Origin: Paenibacillus sp. FSL A5-0031
GTDB taxonomy: Bacteria > Bacillota > Bacilli > Paenibacillales > Paenibacillaceae
DNA: 64,000 nt
NCBI RefSeq assembly: GCF_001956295.1
Contig: NZ_MRTD01000013.1
Location: forward strand, 124,001 to 188,000
Direction: 5' to 3'
The notes below the pieces were generated by a model, which ran no database searches, had not been told where the DNA came from, and saw only the letters and a program-made list of their open reading frames with translations. How positions within the stretch are numbered: the first letter of the stretch is position 1; the number at the start of each line of letters is the position of its first letter. The translations under genes were made by a program, and so were the position numbers. This document shows, piece by piece, positions 1 through 10,000 of the stretch.

Positions 1-516
1 ATATATAGCTTATCAGTGTTATTCAAAAGCTTCGTTCAGCCCAAAGGTGAAAACACGCTCAAGGATGAGCTAGAAACTTCGCGGCTCTATTTGGAGCTGT
101 TTCGGATTCGTTATAAGGACAAGCTGTCTTACGAAATTCATTGCGATCAGAGCTTGGCTAGCAAAAATATAATGCGAATGGCACTGCAGCCGATCATTGA
201 AAATTATGTTGTGCATGGTCTAGAAGCTCGCAGGCCGGATAACCAAGTGAAAATAAATGTTCGGCAGATAGAGGATCGCATACAAATTCAAGTCGAGGAT
301 AATGGCAGAGGCATAGCGCCTGGGAGACTCGAGTCCATTCGTGAGTCGATGGACACGCTGGAGGAAAGCGGCGATTCCTTTGGTCTTCGCAGTGTGCATG
401 AGAGACTGAAGCTGCTGTACGGAACGGAATATGGTGTTGAAATTAACAGCACGCCAGGCGTCGGAACGATCGTAACGATTGAATTCCCAGTGCTAGAGGA
501 GGCGCAGCATGTATAG
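1..516 (+). CDS. Sensor histidine kinase, YesM family (5' truncated)
   Basis: C-terminal part of a membrane sensor kinase; the reading frame is open to the first base, so the gene starts upstream of the window. Visible are the end of the His_kinase domain and a HATPase_c fold: N-box in LQPIIENYVVHG, G1 box VEDNGRGI and the SFGLRSVHERL segment typical of YesM/LytS-type kinases. The stop overlaps the next gene's start by 8 bases, so kinase and regulator are translated together. By family it would sense an extracellular sugar signal and phosphorylate the neighbouring YesN-type regulator. The sensor and HAMP regions are not visible, so the ligand cannot be guessed except from the mannosidase genes downstream. 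Confidence 0.93.
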   Translation: MYSLSVLFKSFVQPKGENTLKDELETSRLYLELFRIRYKDKLSYEIHCDQSLASKNIMRMALQPIIENYVVHGLEARRPDNQVKINVRQIEDRIQIQVEDNGRGIAPGRLESIRESMDTLEESGDSFGLRSVHERLKLLYGTEYGVEINSTPGVGTIVTIEFPVLEEAQHV

Positions 517-2029
517 AGTATTTCTTGTAGATGACGAGCCGTTTATTATAGAAGGCTTGTACGATATTATCGATTGGGCGGCGTTTGGCCTTGAAATCGT
601 CGGTTCAGCGGAAAATGGCCAGGATGCGCTTGAAGCGTTAAAGGAGTCGTCGGCTGATATTTTGCTTACGGATATTTCAATGCCTGTGATGGACGGCTTA
701 ACTTTGATTCGTGAAGCAAGACAATTCCGGCCGGATTTGAAGGTCATTATTTTGAGCGGCTTCAACGAATTTGACTATATCAAGTCAGGGCTAAAGCTTG
801 GTGTGGAAAATTATTTGCTTAAACCGATCAATATTGACGAGCTGCAGGAGACGCTGGCTAATACGATCGACAAATTGAACACAACAAGACCTGACCGATT
901 ATTTAGTGATTATGATATTCGCATTCTTAGGGATAATATATTGTATCGGTGGCTGACTGGACGCATTGCGCCAAATGAGCTGATCGAACGTACCGATATG
1001 CTTGAAATCCGGCTGGATGCTCCTTATCTTGTGACGGCGATTATTCGAACGGAAAGTCAGTTCGAGCCGTCCTATGAAGCCGTACAGCGGCTTGCCATGG
1101 AAGACCCGTCGATGCTGCCGTTTGTGGACATTGATGGCGACTTGGTTATCGTGTTTATGCTGGAGGACAAGGAGCTGGGTAAGGAAAAGGCGATGAGCAT
1201 GCTTGAAAATATGCAGAAGCGGTTCGCTCCGAGCCCGATGCGTATTTCGCTTGGCAGTGTGGAGGCGGTAGGCGAGGGTGCGCCGCAGAGCTACGCGCAT
1301 GCGAAGAAAGCGCAGGAATATTTTTTATTGTCCGACGAGCCGGCTATTTTGGACTATAGCTTGTTGCCTTTGAAGAACAGCATTGAGAATGTAACGTCGC
1401 AGCCGCTGAATTGGTCCTTATTCTCGAAGCTGATTAAGGCGAAGGATCTAGTGCAGCTTCATGCGGCGATCGATGCTGAATTTGAGCATTATCAGACGCT
1501 GGACGGCGTTACGCCGGAATATATTCAAAGTATGGCCATTGAGATGATGATACGGTTCAAAATGGAGCTCAAAGAAATTAAACAGGCAGATCAGCCTGAG
1601 CTGTTCAAAGCAGGTTTCACGCAAATCATGCAAGCCGAGACGATTGAGGGGCTCTCCTCCGTCGTCAAAGAAGCAGCTACCTTGACGGTGGATTCGCTTA
1701 TGCGCGACGTGAAAAGCCCGATCATTCAGCTGCTGCTCGGATATGTGCATGAGAACTATGCACAGGCGCTGTCGCTCAAATCGCTCAGCCAGCAATACAA
1801 CATCCATCCTGTTTATCTCGGACATCTGTTTCAGAAGGAGACAAATGAAACCTTTACCGAGTACATAAACAAATATCGAATAGGCAAGGCTAAAGAAATG
1901 TTGAAGGAGACGAATCTGAAGGTGCAGGAAATTGCGCTGCAGGTCGGCTACTGGGAAACTGGATATTTTTACAAGCAATTTAAGAAATATGTTGGCATTT
2001 CGCCGACTGATTACAAAGGACTACTCTAA
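509..2029 (+). CDS. Response regulator, YesN/AraC type
   Basis: Two-domain regulator of 506 residues. The N-terminal receiver has the acidic pair in VDDE, phospho-acceptor D55 in LLTDISMPVMDG and the conserved lysine in LLKPIN. A long middle region of about 270 residues follows, then a C-terminal AraC-type double helix-turn-helix (about 405-506, ending GYFYKQFKKYVGISPTDY). It starts inside the kinase gene, with the RBS (gaggagg-like) in that gene's end. It likely activates the transporter and mannosidase operon that begins 195 bases downstream, where two direct repeats fit AraC-type binding. Family assignment is firm; the target is inferred from position. Confidence 0.95.
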   Translation: MYRVFLVDDEPFIIEGLYDIIDWAAFGLEIVGSAENGQDALEALKESSADILLTDISMPVMDGLTLIREARQFRPDLKVIILSGFNEFDYIKSGLKLGVENYLLKPINIDELQETLANTIDKLNTTRPDRLFSDYDIRILRDNILYRWLTGRIAPNELIERTDMLEIRLDAPYLVTAIIRTESQFEPSYEAVQRLAMEDPSMLPFVDIDGDLVIVFMLEDKELGKEKAMSMLENMQKRFAPSPMRISLGSVEAVGEGAPQSYAHAKKAQEYFLLSDEPAILDYSLLPLKNSIENVTSQPLNWSLFSKLIKAKDLVQLHAAIDAEFEHYQTLDGVTPEYIQSMAIEMMIRFKMELKEIKQADQPELFKAGFTQIMQAETIEGLSSVVKEAATLTVDSLMRDVKSPIIQLLLGYVHENYAQALSLKSLSQQYNIHPVYLGHLFQKETNETFTEYINKYRIGKAKEMLKETNLKVQEIALQVGYWETGYFYKQFKKYVGISPTDYKGLL

Positions 2030-2054
2030 TGCAAGATGGAGTTGTCCTTTCTTT

Positions 2055-2085
2055 CTTTAATTTGTACACCATACCTTTAATTTGT
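2055..2085 (+). promoter_or_regulatory. Direct repeat, candidate response-regulator site
   Basis: CTTTAATTTGT occurs at 2055-2065 and again at 2075-2085, exactly 20 bases apart, on the same face of the helix. A TTGAAA hexamer follows at 2093-2098. AraC-family regulators commonly bind two such direct repeats next to a weak -35, so this is a candidate site for the YesN-type protein encoded just upstream. No good -10 was found, which suits an activator-dependent promoter. Confidence 0.5.
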
Positions 2086-2164
2086 TCCCTATTTGAAAAC
2101 CGTTACATCCGTTATTTTTAAGTTAGCCCTAAAACGCATCGCGAATTAAGGTCAGAGCAATAAA

Positions 2165-2180
2165 GTAAGCGTATGCTTAC
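2165..2180. promoter_or_regulatory. Palindrome upstream of the binding-protein gene
   Basis: GTAAGC-GTAT-GCTTAC is a perfect 6-base inverted repeat with a 4-base centre, 45 bases before the binding-protein start. It could be an operator or a small hairpin in the mRNA leader. It resembles a catabolite-responsive element but is two bases too long in the centre to fit that consensus. Confidence 0.35.
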
Positions 2181-2224
2181 GCAATTGGATTGTGCTTCGT
2201 AACTAGACATAGGGAGGACTTACA

Positions 2225-3691
2225 ATGATTAGAAACAAAAAGAGATTTATGCCGGCGCTTGCGCTGATGCTGGTCATGTCAATCGTGCTTAGCGCGTGCG
2301 GCGGAAGCAAAAACGAAGGTGAAGGCACTGCCGAGAAACCAGTAGAACTGCTCTGGTACACCATTGGTACGCCTCAAAAAGATGTGGACAAGGTTATGCA
2401 GGAAGTAAGCAAATATACAGCAGAAAAAATTGGTGTTACGGTCAAAATGAGCATGATCGACTGGGGCGATTACTCACAGAAGCTGCAAGTTATGACGGCT
2501 TCCGGTGAAGCAGTAGACATTATGTTTACGTCTTCATGGGCGTTTGACTACGTGCAGAACGCAAGAAAAGGCGCATTCATGCAAATCGATGATTTGTTGA
2601 AATCGCACGGACAAGGCATCGTTGATACACTTGATCCTGCTTTCCTTGAAGGCTCCAAAATTGACGGCCACAACTATGGTATCCCTGCTAACAAAGAGCT
2701 GCCAGCACAAGAAGTATGGCGCTTTAACAAGCAGTATGTAGACAAGTACAAAATCGATATTTCAAAAGTGAACACACTTGAGAGCCTTGAGCCATTGCTC
2801 AAAACGATCAAAGAAAACGAACAAGGCGTATATCCTTTCGCGGTTGATAAAAACCAAATGCCTTACGTGCCATATGACTATGTAATCGAGAAGCTTCCAA
2901 TGGCTGTTTCCCTCGATACAAAGGATTACAAATTGGTTAACGTTCTAGATACACCAGAAATGAAACAAGCTTTGACTACAATGCACAAATATTATAAAGC
3001 TGGCTACATTCCGACTGAAGCAGCAACAATGGATTCGATGACAGATGTTCAAACGACTGGCAAATGGTTCTCAGACCGTGCGACAACTCAGCCTTTCGCT
3101 GACAACCTATGGTCTGCAAGCTATGGCTACCCAGTAGTTTCAACACCAGCAAGCAAAGCGCTTATTTACAACTGGTCTGTTATGGGCTCGATGCAAGCTA
3201 TTTCGGCTAACTCGAAATATCCGGAAAAAGCAATGGAATTCCTAAACTTGCTTAACACAGATCCAGTGCTTCGCAACATGATTGATTCCGGTATCGAAAA
3301 CGTTCACTACAAGAAAACAGGCGACAATGTTATGGAAAACCTAGATGAGTCAAAAAACTATGACATGCCAACATTCTCACTCGGTAACGTAATGCTTACG
3401 TACTTGAATACAACAGATCCTACGAACAAGTGGGAAGAGTTCAAGAAGTTTAACGATGCAGGAACACCAGCACCTCTTCTTGGCTTCAACTTCGATCCGT
3501 CGAAAGTAACGACTGAAATTGCTTCCGTACAAAACGTAAGAGAAGAGTTCTGGGCACCGCTTATGACAGGAACAGTTGATCCTGAGACTTACATCAAACG
3601 TGCAAATGAGAAATTTAAAGCAGCTGGACTTGATAAAATCATGGCTGAAGCACAACGTCAGCTTGACGAATGGAAAGCGGCGAACAAGTAA
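2225..3691 (+). CDS. Extracellular sugar-binding lipoprotein (ABC transporter)
   Basis: Solute-binding protein of 488 residues with a lipoprotein signal (basic N-terminus, hydrophobic stretch, lipobox LSACGG with the lipidated Cys near residue 25). The fold is the large LplA-like class that pairs with LplB/YtcP permeases, and those two permeases follow directly. It would capture an oligosaccharide outside the membrane; the mannosidases downstream suggest mannose-containing oligosaccharides (inference). The start has an AGGGAGG site 8 bases upstream. A strong hairpin separates it from the permease genes, which may keep its mRNA more abundant. Confidence 0.93.
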   Translation: MIRNKKRFMPALALMLVMSIVLSACGGSKNEGEGTAEKPVELLWYTIGTPQKDVDKVMQEVSKYTAEKIGVTVKMSMIDWGDYSQKLQVMTASGEAVDIMFTSSWAFDYVQNARKGAFMQIDDLLKSHGQGIVDTLDPAFLEGSKIDGHNYGIPANKELPAQEVWRFNKQYVDKYKIDISKVNTLESLEPLLKTIKENEQGVYPFAVDKNQMPYVPYDYVIEKLPMAVSLDTKDYKLVNVLDTPEMKQALTTMHKYYKAGYIPTEAATMDSMTDVQTTGKWFSDRATTQPFADNLWSASYGYPVVSTPASKALIYNWSVMGSMQAISANSKYPEKAMEFLNLLNTDPVLRNMIDSGIENVHYKKTGDNVMENLDESKNYDMPTFSLGNVMLTYLNTTDPTNKWEEFKKFNDAGTPAPLLGFNFDPSKVTTEIASVQNVREEFWAPLMTGTVDPETYIKRANEKFKAAGLDKIMAEAQRQLDEWKAANK

Positions 3692-3701
3692 ACATGAGGG
3701 A

Positions 3702-3736
3702 GGTATGAAGCGAATGCACGGCATTCGTTTCATACC
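3702..3736 (+). promoter_or_regulatory. 16-bp intercistronic hairpin
   Basis: Arms at 3702-3717 and 3721-3736 pair over 16 bases with one G-U and a 3-base loop (ACG). No T-run follows, so it does not look like an efficient terminator. Placed between the binding-protein and permease genes, such hairpins typically stabilise the upstream mRNA end and give unequal expression. The left arm also covers the ATG of a tiny open frame. Confidence 0.7.
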
Positions 3737-3767
3737 TTTGCTTATTAATCTGACAACTGAGAGGTGA
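3714..3767 (+). CDS. Possible 17-residue leader ORF
   Basis: ATG 10 bases after a GGGAGG site opens a frame reading MHGIRFIPLLINLTTER and stops at a TGA that lies within the permease ribosome site (GAGGTGA). It could couple translation from the leader into the permease gene. There is no homology argument for the peptide, and the start lies in a stable hairpin, so this is only a candidate. Confidence 0.25.
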   Translation: MHGIRFIPLLINLTTER

Positions 3768-3771
3768 TCAC

Positions 3772-4710
3772 GTGGGAGCCATAGGACGGTTTTTTAAAGA
3801 TATTAATAAAAATAAAGCGATGTTGATTATGGTGCTGCCGGCAACAATCTGGTTCATCTTCTTCTCTTACTTGCCGATGGCCGGTATGGTTATTGCGTTT
3901 AAGGAATACAGATACAGCCGGGATGGATTTCTTGCCAGCATTATCGAGAGCAAGTGGGTAGGCCTGCAAAACTTCAAATTTCTATTCAGTACCAATGATG
4001 CTTACATCATTACACGCAATACCGTCGTTTATAACATCTTCTTTATCGTGCTTGGTCTAGTCATTGCCGTTGCAATGGCGATTATGCTGGCTGAGATTAC
4101 GAACAAGAAATTAGCAAAAGTATATCAAACAGGTATGTTTCTTCCATACTTCTTATCATGGGTTATCGTCGGTTATTTCGTATTCAGCTTCCTGAGCTTG
4201 GATAAAGGCGTTGTGAACCAAGTGTTCAACTGGTTCGGCATCGATCCGATAAACTGGTACTCTGATCCAACCTATTGGCCGATTATTATCGTCGTCGTAT
4301 TTCTTTGGAAATCAGTCGGCTACAACAGTGTCATCTATTTGGCAGCCATCATGGGTATTGATAAATCCCTTTATGAAGCGGCAATGATCGATGGCGCAAA
4401 TAAATGGCAGCAAATTCGCAGCATTACGATCCCGATGCTTACACCGCTCATTACAATATTGACGCTGCTTGCAATCGGTAAAATCTTCTATGCGGATTTC
4501 GGACTGTTCTATCAAGTGCCAAGGGACTCTGGAACACTCTACAGCGTAACGAATGTTATCGATACTTATGTGTATCGCGGCTTGAAATCAACTGGTGAAA
4601 TCGGCATGAGTACAGCAGCAGGCTTGTATCAGTCGATCATTGGATTTGTACTCGTTATTACATCGAACGGAATTGTTCGTAAATTCAACAAAGACAATGC
4701 TTTGTTCTAG
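3772..4710 (+). CDS. Sugar ABC transporter permease, LplB type
   Basis: Inner-membrane permease of 312 residues with about six hydrophobic spans and the cytoplasmic EAA loop (YEAAMIDGANKWQQIRSITIPML) that contacts the ATPase. The start is GTG at 3772 behind GAGGTGATC. It belongs to the CUT1 subfamily, pairs with the next gene, and would carry the sugar handed over by the upstream binding protein. As usual for such clusters no ATPase gene is present; a shared MsmX-type ATPase elsewhere is presumed. Confidence 0.93.
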   Translation: MGAIGRFFKDINKNKAMLIMVLPATIWFIFFSYLPMAGMVIAFKEYRYSRDGFLASIIESKWVGLQNFKFLFSTNDAYIITRNTVVYNIFFIVLGLVIAVAMAIMLAEITNKKLAKVYQTGMFLPYFLSWVIVGYFVFSFLSLDKGVVNQVFNWFGIDPINWYSDPTYWPIIIVVVFLWKSVGYNSVIYLAAIMGIDKSLYEAAMIDGANKWQQIRSITIPMLTPLITILTLLAIGKIFYADFGLFYQVPRDSGTLYSVTNVIDTYVYRGLKSTGEIGMSTAAGLYQSIIGFVLVITSNGIVRKFNKDNALF

Positions 4711-4760
4711 TCTAAAGGCTTTACTGTTGGAACAAGCATTGCGCAGGGAGGAAAACCGCT

Positions 4761-5675
4761 ATGTCCGCTCAAACGAAAACCCGCGACTTTCATAGGTTGA
4801 CGCCCATTTGGAATATAGGATTCCATTCCGTGGCTGGTATTTTTGCATTGTTATGTGTATTTCCTTTTCTATTCGTCACCATCATTTCGTTTACGGATGA
4901 GGCGACGTTAGCTAAAAACGGCTATTCGCTTTTTCCTGAAAAATGGAGCTTTGAGGCTTACAGCTATTTATTTAAAGCGGGGGATCAACTGCTTCGCTCT
5001 TATGGGGTAACGATAGCTGTTACCGTTATTGGTACTGTCATTGGTGTTGTATGTACAGCGCTTTTCGCTTACGCAATCTCACGTAAAAGCTTTAAATATC
5101 GCGGTTTCTTCGCATTTTTCGCCTTTTTTACGATGCTATTTAACGGTGGTCTCGTGCCGTCTTATATTGTAGTTACACAGCTGCTTGGACTTAAAGATTC
5201 CATTTGGGCGCTTATTTTACCGCTTGCGGTCAACGCCTTCTACATTATGATCCTTCGGACATTCTTCTCGACCATGGTGCCAGATGCTATTATAGAATCA
5301 GGCAAAATCGATGGTGCGGGAGAGTTTGGAACCTTCTTCAAGCTGGTGCTGCCTTTGTCGCTTCCAGGGCTTGCAACCATCGCTTTGTTTAGTACACTAG
5401 GCTATTGGAATGATTGGTTTAACGCCTTGCTGTACATTAACACGCCGAATTTAGTGCCGCTTCAGTCGATGCTGATGCGGATCGAGAATAGTATGCAATT
5501 CATTATGCAAAACTCGCAAAATGCGTCGCTCAGCACCGGTTTGCTGCAGTCGATGCCGCAGGATACTTCGCGTATGGCGATGGTGGTGCTGGCAACAGGC
5601 CCAATCGTATTCGCTTATCCTTTCTTCCAAAGATATTTCATTCAAGGCTTGACGGTTGGTGCCGTTAAGGAATAA
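4761..5675 (+). CDS. Sugar ABC transporter permease, YtcP/LplC type
   Basis: Second CUT1 permease, 304 residues, with hydrophobic spans starting at about residue 20 and an EAA-type loop (IIESGKIDGAGEFGTFFKLVLPLSLPG in part). It ends with the family's typical FQRYFIQGLTVGAVKE tail. GGGAGG lies about 9 bases before ATG 4761. It follows the LplB-type gene by 50 bases and should form the heterodimeric channel with it. Confidence 0.93.
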   Translation: MSAQTKTRDFHRLTPIWNIGFHSVAGIFALLCVFPFLFVTIISFTDEATLAKNGYSLFPEKWSFEAYSYLFKAGDQLLRSYGVTIAVTVIGTVIGVVCTALFAYAISRKSFKYRGFFAFFAFFTMLFNGGLVPSYIVVTQLLGLKDSIWALILPLAVNAFYIMILRTFFSTMVPDAIIESGKIDGAGEFGTFFKLVLPLSLPGLATIALFSTLGYWNDWFNALLYINTPNLVPLQSMLMRIENSMQFIMQNSQNASLSTGLLQSMPQDTSRMAMVVLATGPIVFAYPFFQRYFIQGLTVGAVKE

Positions 5676-5707
5676 TTACGAATCCTATTTCTAAAGGAGC
5701 AAATACG

Positions 5708-7027
5708 ATGGAGCAATTTAGATTACCGAAAATTCCGATGCCTGAGCTAACGCTGCCGCAGGCGATTCAAGACGTGCTGAAGGAAGCGGAGCAGAAGCTG
5801 GCACATCGCCCGAAGCTGCTTCAATTGTTCAAAAATTGCTTTCCGAATACGCTGGAAACAACGACGAAGCTGATGGACGATGGCACGACATTTGTAATCA
5901 CGGGCGATATTCCTGCGATGTGGCTTCGTGATTCCGTCGAGCAAGTGATGCACTACGTTCCATTCGCAAAACATGATAAAGATTTGCAAAGAATTCTTAG
6001 TGGTTTGATTAAACGCCATATTTCCTATATTCAAATCGACCCTTATGCGAATGCGTTCAATGAGTCCGCTAATGATTGGCACTGGAATACGACGGATGAA
6101 ACGGATATGTCTCCATGGGTATGGGAGCGCAAGTTCGAGCTTGACTCCATTTGTTTCTCCATGCGCCTCGCGCATGCTTACTGGAAAGAAACGGAGCTGA
6201 CGGATATTTTTGATTCCGGCTTCAAAGCAGCGATGCGCCGCATTGTAGAGCTTTGGAAGACAGAACAGCGCCATTTTGAACAATCGCCTTACCGTTTCAC
6301 TCGTGATAATGGCATTCCAACTGATTCACTTCGCAATTCTGGTCTAGGCATGCCTGTAAACTATACGGGTATGATTTGGTCAGGCTTCCGTCCAAGCGAT
6401 GATGCTTGTGACTTCCATTACAACATCCCGGATAACATGTTTGCGGTTGTTACGCTTCGTCAAATGGAGGAAATAGCGGAATGGGTATTCCGTGACATGG
6501 ATTTCCTTAAGGAACTAAAAAAGCTAGAAGAGGATGTCAACCATGGCATTCAGCTTTACGGTATTTATCAGCATCCGGAATTCGGTCCTATTTATGCTTA
6601 TGAAACGGATGGTTTCGGCAACTACTGCCTGATGGATGATGCAGGAACTCCGGGCTTGATCTCGATCCCTTACCTTGGTTATGTGGATGCGGAAGACCCG
6701 ATTTATGTGAATACGAGAAAATTTGCTCTAAGCAAACATAATCCTTTCTACTATGAAGGAACGGCAGCAAAAGGTATCGGCAGCCCGCATACGCCTCCAG
6801 GCTACATCTGGCATATGGCATTGTCGATGCAAGGCATTACAGCTACTAGCAGCGAAGAAAAGCTAGATTTGATTGCGATGCTTGAAGCGACTGACGCGGA
6901 CACAGGCTACATGCACGAAGGTTTTCATGCGGATGATCCAACTGTGTTCACGCGCAAATGGTTCGCTTGGTCGAACAGTCTTTTCTCACAGCTTGTCTAT
7001 CAAGCGATGAAGGATGAGATTCTATGA
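5708..7027 (+). CDS. GH125 exo-alpha-1,6-mannosidase
   Basis: Metal-independent alpha-mannosidase of 439 residues. Family marks of GH125 (formerly DUF1237) are clear: MWLRDSVEQV with W72, the ANDWHWNTTDETDMSPWVWERKFELDS-like segment (shown in part), and the C-terminal TGYMHEGFHADDP motif and WFAWSNSLF. There is no signal peptide, so it acts in the cytoplasm on imported oligosaccharides, removing non-reducing alpha-1,6-mannose. It overlaps the next gene by 4 bases (ATGA) and sits in one operon with a GH38 alpha-mannosidase, a pairing known from high-mannose N-glycan utilisation in Gram-positive bacteria. Confidence 0.93.
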   Translation: MEQFRLPKIPMPELTLPQAIQDVLKEAEQKLAHRPKLLQLFKNCFPNTLETTTKLMDDGTTFVITGDIPAMWLRDSVEQVMHYVPFAKHDKDLQRILSGLIKRHISYIQIDPYANAFNESANDWHWNTTDETDMSPWVWERKFELDSICFSMRLAHAYWKETELTDIFDSGFKAAMRRIVELWKTEQRHFEQSPYRFTRDNGIPTDSLRNSGLGMPVNYTGMIWSGFRPSDDACDFHYNIPDNMFAVVTLRQMEEIAEWVFRDMDFLKELKKLEEDVNHGIQLYGIYQHPEFGPIYAYETDGFGNYCLMDDAGTPGLISIPYLGYVDAEDPIYVNTRKFALSKHNPFYYEGTAAKGIGSPHTPPGYIWHMALSMQGITATSSEEKLDLIAMLEATDADTGYMHEGFHADDPTVFTRKWFAWSNSLFSQLVYQAMKDEIL

Positions 7028-10000
7028 GCATGATTATTTTCTATGATCCATCGTTTCCAATCGATTCTCGCATAAGCTCGGATGCGGAAGGACAGCTTCT
7101 GCAAATCGGCAGCGTCGTTCGCGCGAATAATCTTGGAGCGGCACTCGCTGCTGCAGATGGCGGAAGCTTTATAAATATGCATGCGCCGTATTTCCCTAAG
7201 CAAGCATGGTCTGAAATTTTAGCCTACTTAAAGCGCGGTGGAGGTTTAATCAGCATCGGCGGCGTTCCATTCAAAAAACCAGTTTCAAAAAACGAAGCTG
7301 GCGTTTGGGAGCCGGAATCTGAGCAAACCGCCTATCACCGCGAGCTTCATATTCATGAGGCTTTGCCTGTAGATGCAGCACCGATTATGAAATTGCGTGC
7401 GATGGAAGATCTTCCGCTGCTGCAAGGCAAAGAGTCCATGTTTGAGGTTTCAAGCACTTGGAATCTAGTGCCGCATGTAACCAAAACGAGTGATTTGCCG
7501 CATCAGATGGGTTCTGCTGGACCGATGGATGCACAATTGTACCCGCTTCTAAAGGGTGTTTCAGCAGAAGGAAGAGAAGTTGCAGCACCAGTCGTACTAT
7601 GGGAGAACACGAAGGGAATGTTCTCAGGAGCGCGCTGGTTGTTCGTAAATCAACCGTTAACGGAGCTATTCTGGCAAAGCGGTGGAGCGGACGAGCTTGG
7701 CCGCTGGTCGGAATTCTGCTCAGCAGGCGTAACAGAGCTGTGGTTGAAGCCTAATTATGCGTCCTTCGAGCTGGATGAGCGTGCAATGCTGACGCTGCAA
7801 GTACAGAAGCTTAGCCGTTCTGCTGCTGCGACAGATTTGCCAGCTGCAAGCTGGAACTTTTCGATTGCGATCCAGCATGAAAGCAAGCCAGATGAGCGGT
7901 GGACGAGCAGCATCAGTGCGGAAGCAGCGAGCAAACAGCTTATCGTTCGTATTCCCGTTCCTCTAGCAATCGTGAGCGGTTACTACAAGGTGGATTGTAT
8001 CGCGGAGTCAACGGATGGAGAAGTTCGTATTCTTCGCCAAGGCTTCTGGGGTTTTGATGCTGAACTGCTTGCAGAGGGAACTCCGGTTACGAGCGAACGC
8101 GATTATTTCGTAAAAGACGGCAGACCGATGCCAGTTGTCGGCATGACCTACATGACTTCGGATGTTGCGCGCAAGTTTTTATTTTTGCCAAATGCATCGG
8201 TATGGGATCGTGATATGGCTCAGATGCGCAAAGCGGGCATCAACTGGATTAGAACCGGCATATGGACGGCTTATCGCAATATTATGCAGGTTGATGGCCA
8301 TGCATCGGAAGAGGCGCTTCGCTCCATTGATGCGTTTCTGCTTACGGCCAAACGCCATGATTTGCAGGTAACCTTTACTTTCTTCTCATTCACTCCGGAA
8401 ACTTGGGAAGGCCAAAATCCTTATCTCGATCCACGGAGTTTAGAAGCACAGAAACGGTTTATCCGCTCGATCATTTCGCGCCACAAACAATCGAAGCATG
8501 TCGATTGGGATTTAATTAACGAGCCGTCAATGTTTGATCCTCCTCGTATTTTTTCTGATGGACCAAGATCAGCACGCGATCCATTCGAGCAGGCGGCCTA
8601 TGCAGCTTGGCTTAAGGAACGCCACGAATCTGTGGAGAAGCTTCAGAAGCTATGGAATATGACGCCAGAGCAGCTGCCAAGCTTTGAATCGGTGAAAGTG
8701 CCTGAGCCAGAGGAAATCAACTTTGACGTTCAAGATATGCATCAAGGCAAGAAGGGTACGCGCTGGCTTGATTATGTATTGTTCTCTATGGATATGCACA
8801 ATCGCTGGGCACAAGAGCTGTATCAGGCCATTAAAGAAGAATGCCCGGATCATATGGTTACGGTCGGGCAGGATGAAGCGCTTGGCGCGCAGAGACCTTC
8901 GCCTTTCTTCTACGGCGAGGCTGTCGATTATACAACAGTCCATTCATGGTGGTTGAATGATCATTTGGTTTGGGACAGTATTTTTGCTAAGACGGCAGAC
9001 AAGCCGAATTTGGTGCAGGAAACGGGTATTATGTACGTGGAAACACCAGAAGGACGCGCGAAACGTTCGGAAGCAGAACTACGCGATATTCTTGAGCGCA
9101 AATATGCTTATGCTTTTGCAACAGGTGGCGCAGGTGCGGTGCAGTGGATTTGGAATACAAATTTCTATATGGATAATGCGAATGAATCGCATATTGGCGC
9201 ACTTCGAGCAGATGGCACGGAGAAGCCTGAGGCAAATGTATCTTATGATTTCGGACGCTTTATGGGTGAAATTAGAGATTTGTTCAGAGGGCGGGAGCTT
9301 GAGGATACTGCAGTCGTTTTCCCTTATTCCAATGATTTCTCCAATCGCAAGCTGGCGTTTGATGCAACAACTAAAGCAACGCGAGTGCTAGCCTATGAGC
9401 TGAACAAGCCATTCCGCGGCGCTTCGGAATATCACCTGGACGAGCTGGAAGCAAATCCGGTTAAGCTCGTTATTGTACCAAGTGCTCATAATATAGAAGA
9501 CGCTGCAATGAACCAGCTGCTTAGCTACGTTGAACGTACAGGAGCAACTTTGCTGCTGACGGGTCCAACAAGCCTTGATGCATATTGGCGTCAAGTCGAT
9601 CGTCATGCTGAGTTGTTTGGATCAAGAGAGCTTGTCAATGTACGCCGCGAAGAACTGCTTCGCATCGGTGATCGTTTGCTGCCTGTTTCTTATGGCAATC
9701 GGAGAATTGCTCAGGTATGGAAGGAAGCGCAAAAGGGGACTTCTGCAGCTGAAGTCGATCAGCTTATCGAGCTATCGCACGGCAAAGGAAACATCCTTTG
9801 GTGTCCGCTGCCAGTGGAGCTGAATGATCGCATTGAGCCGATTTCAGCCATTTATGAGTTTGCACTTACCTATGCAGGCTGCAGCGTGGAGCTGGAATGG
9901 ATTAAAGGCGGACAACTGCCAGGCGTTTATGGCCGTAAACTGTCCTTCCAAGACGGCGCGTTATTCACATTCGTATCCGAGTTCAGCTTGGATGTTGATA

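Noticed and set aside
2165..2180. Palindrome as a catabolite-responsive element (cre)
   Set aside because: The inverted repeat has a 4-base centre and is two bases longer than the cre consensus allows; kept only as an unspecified palindrome.
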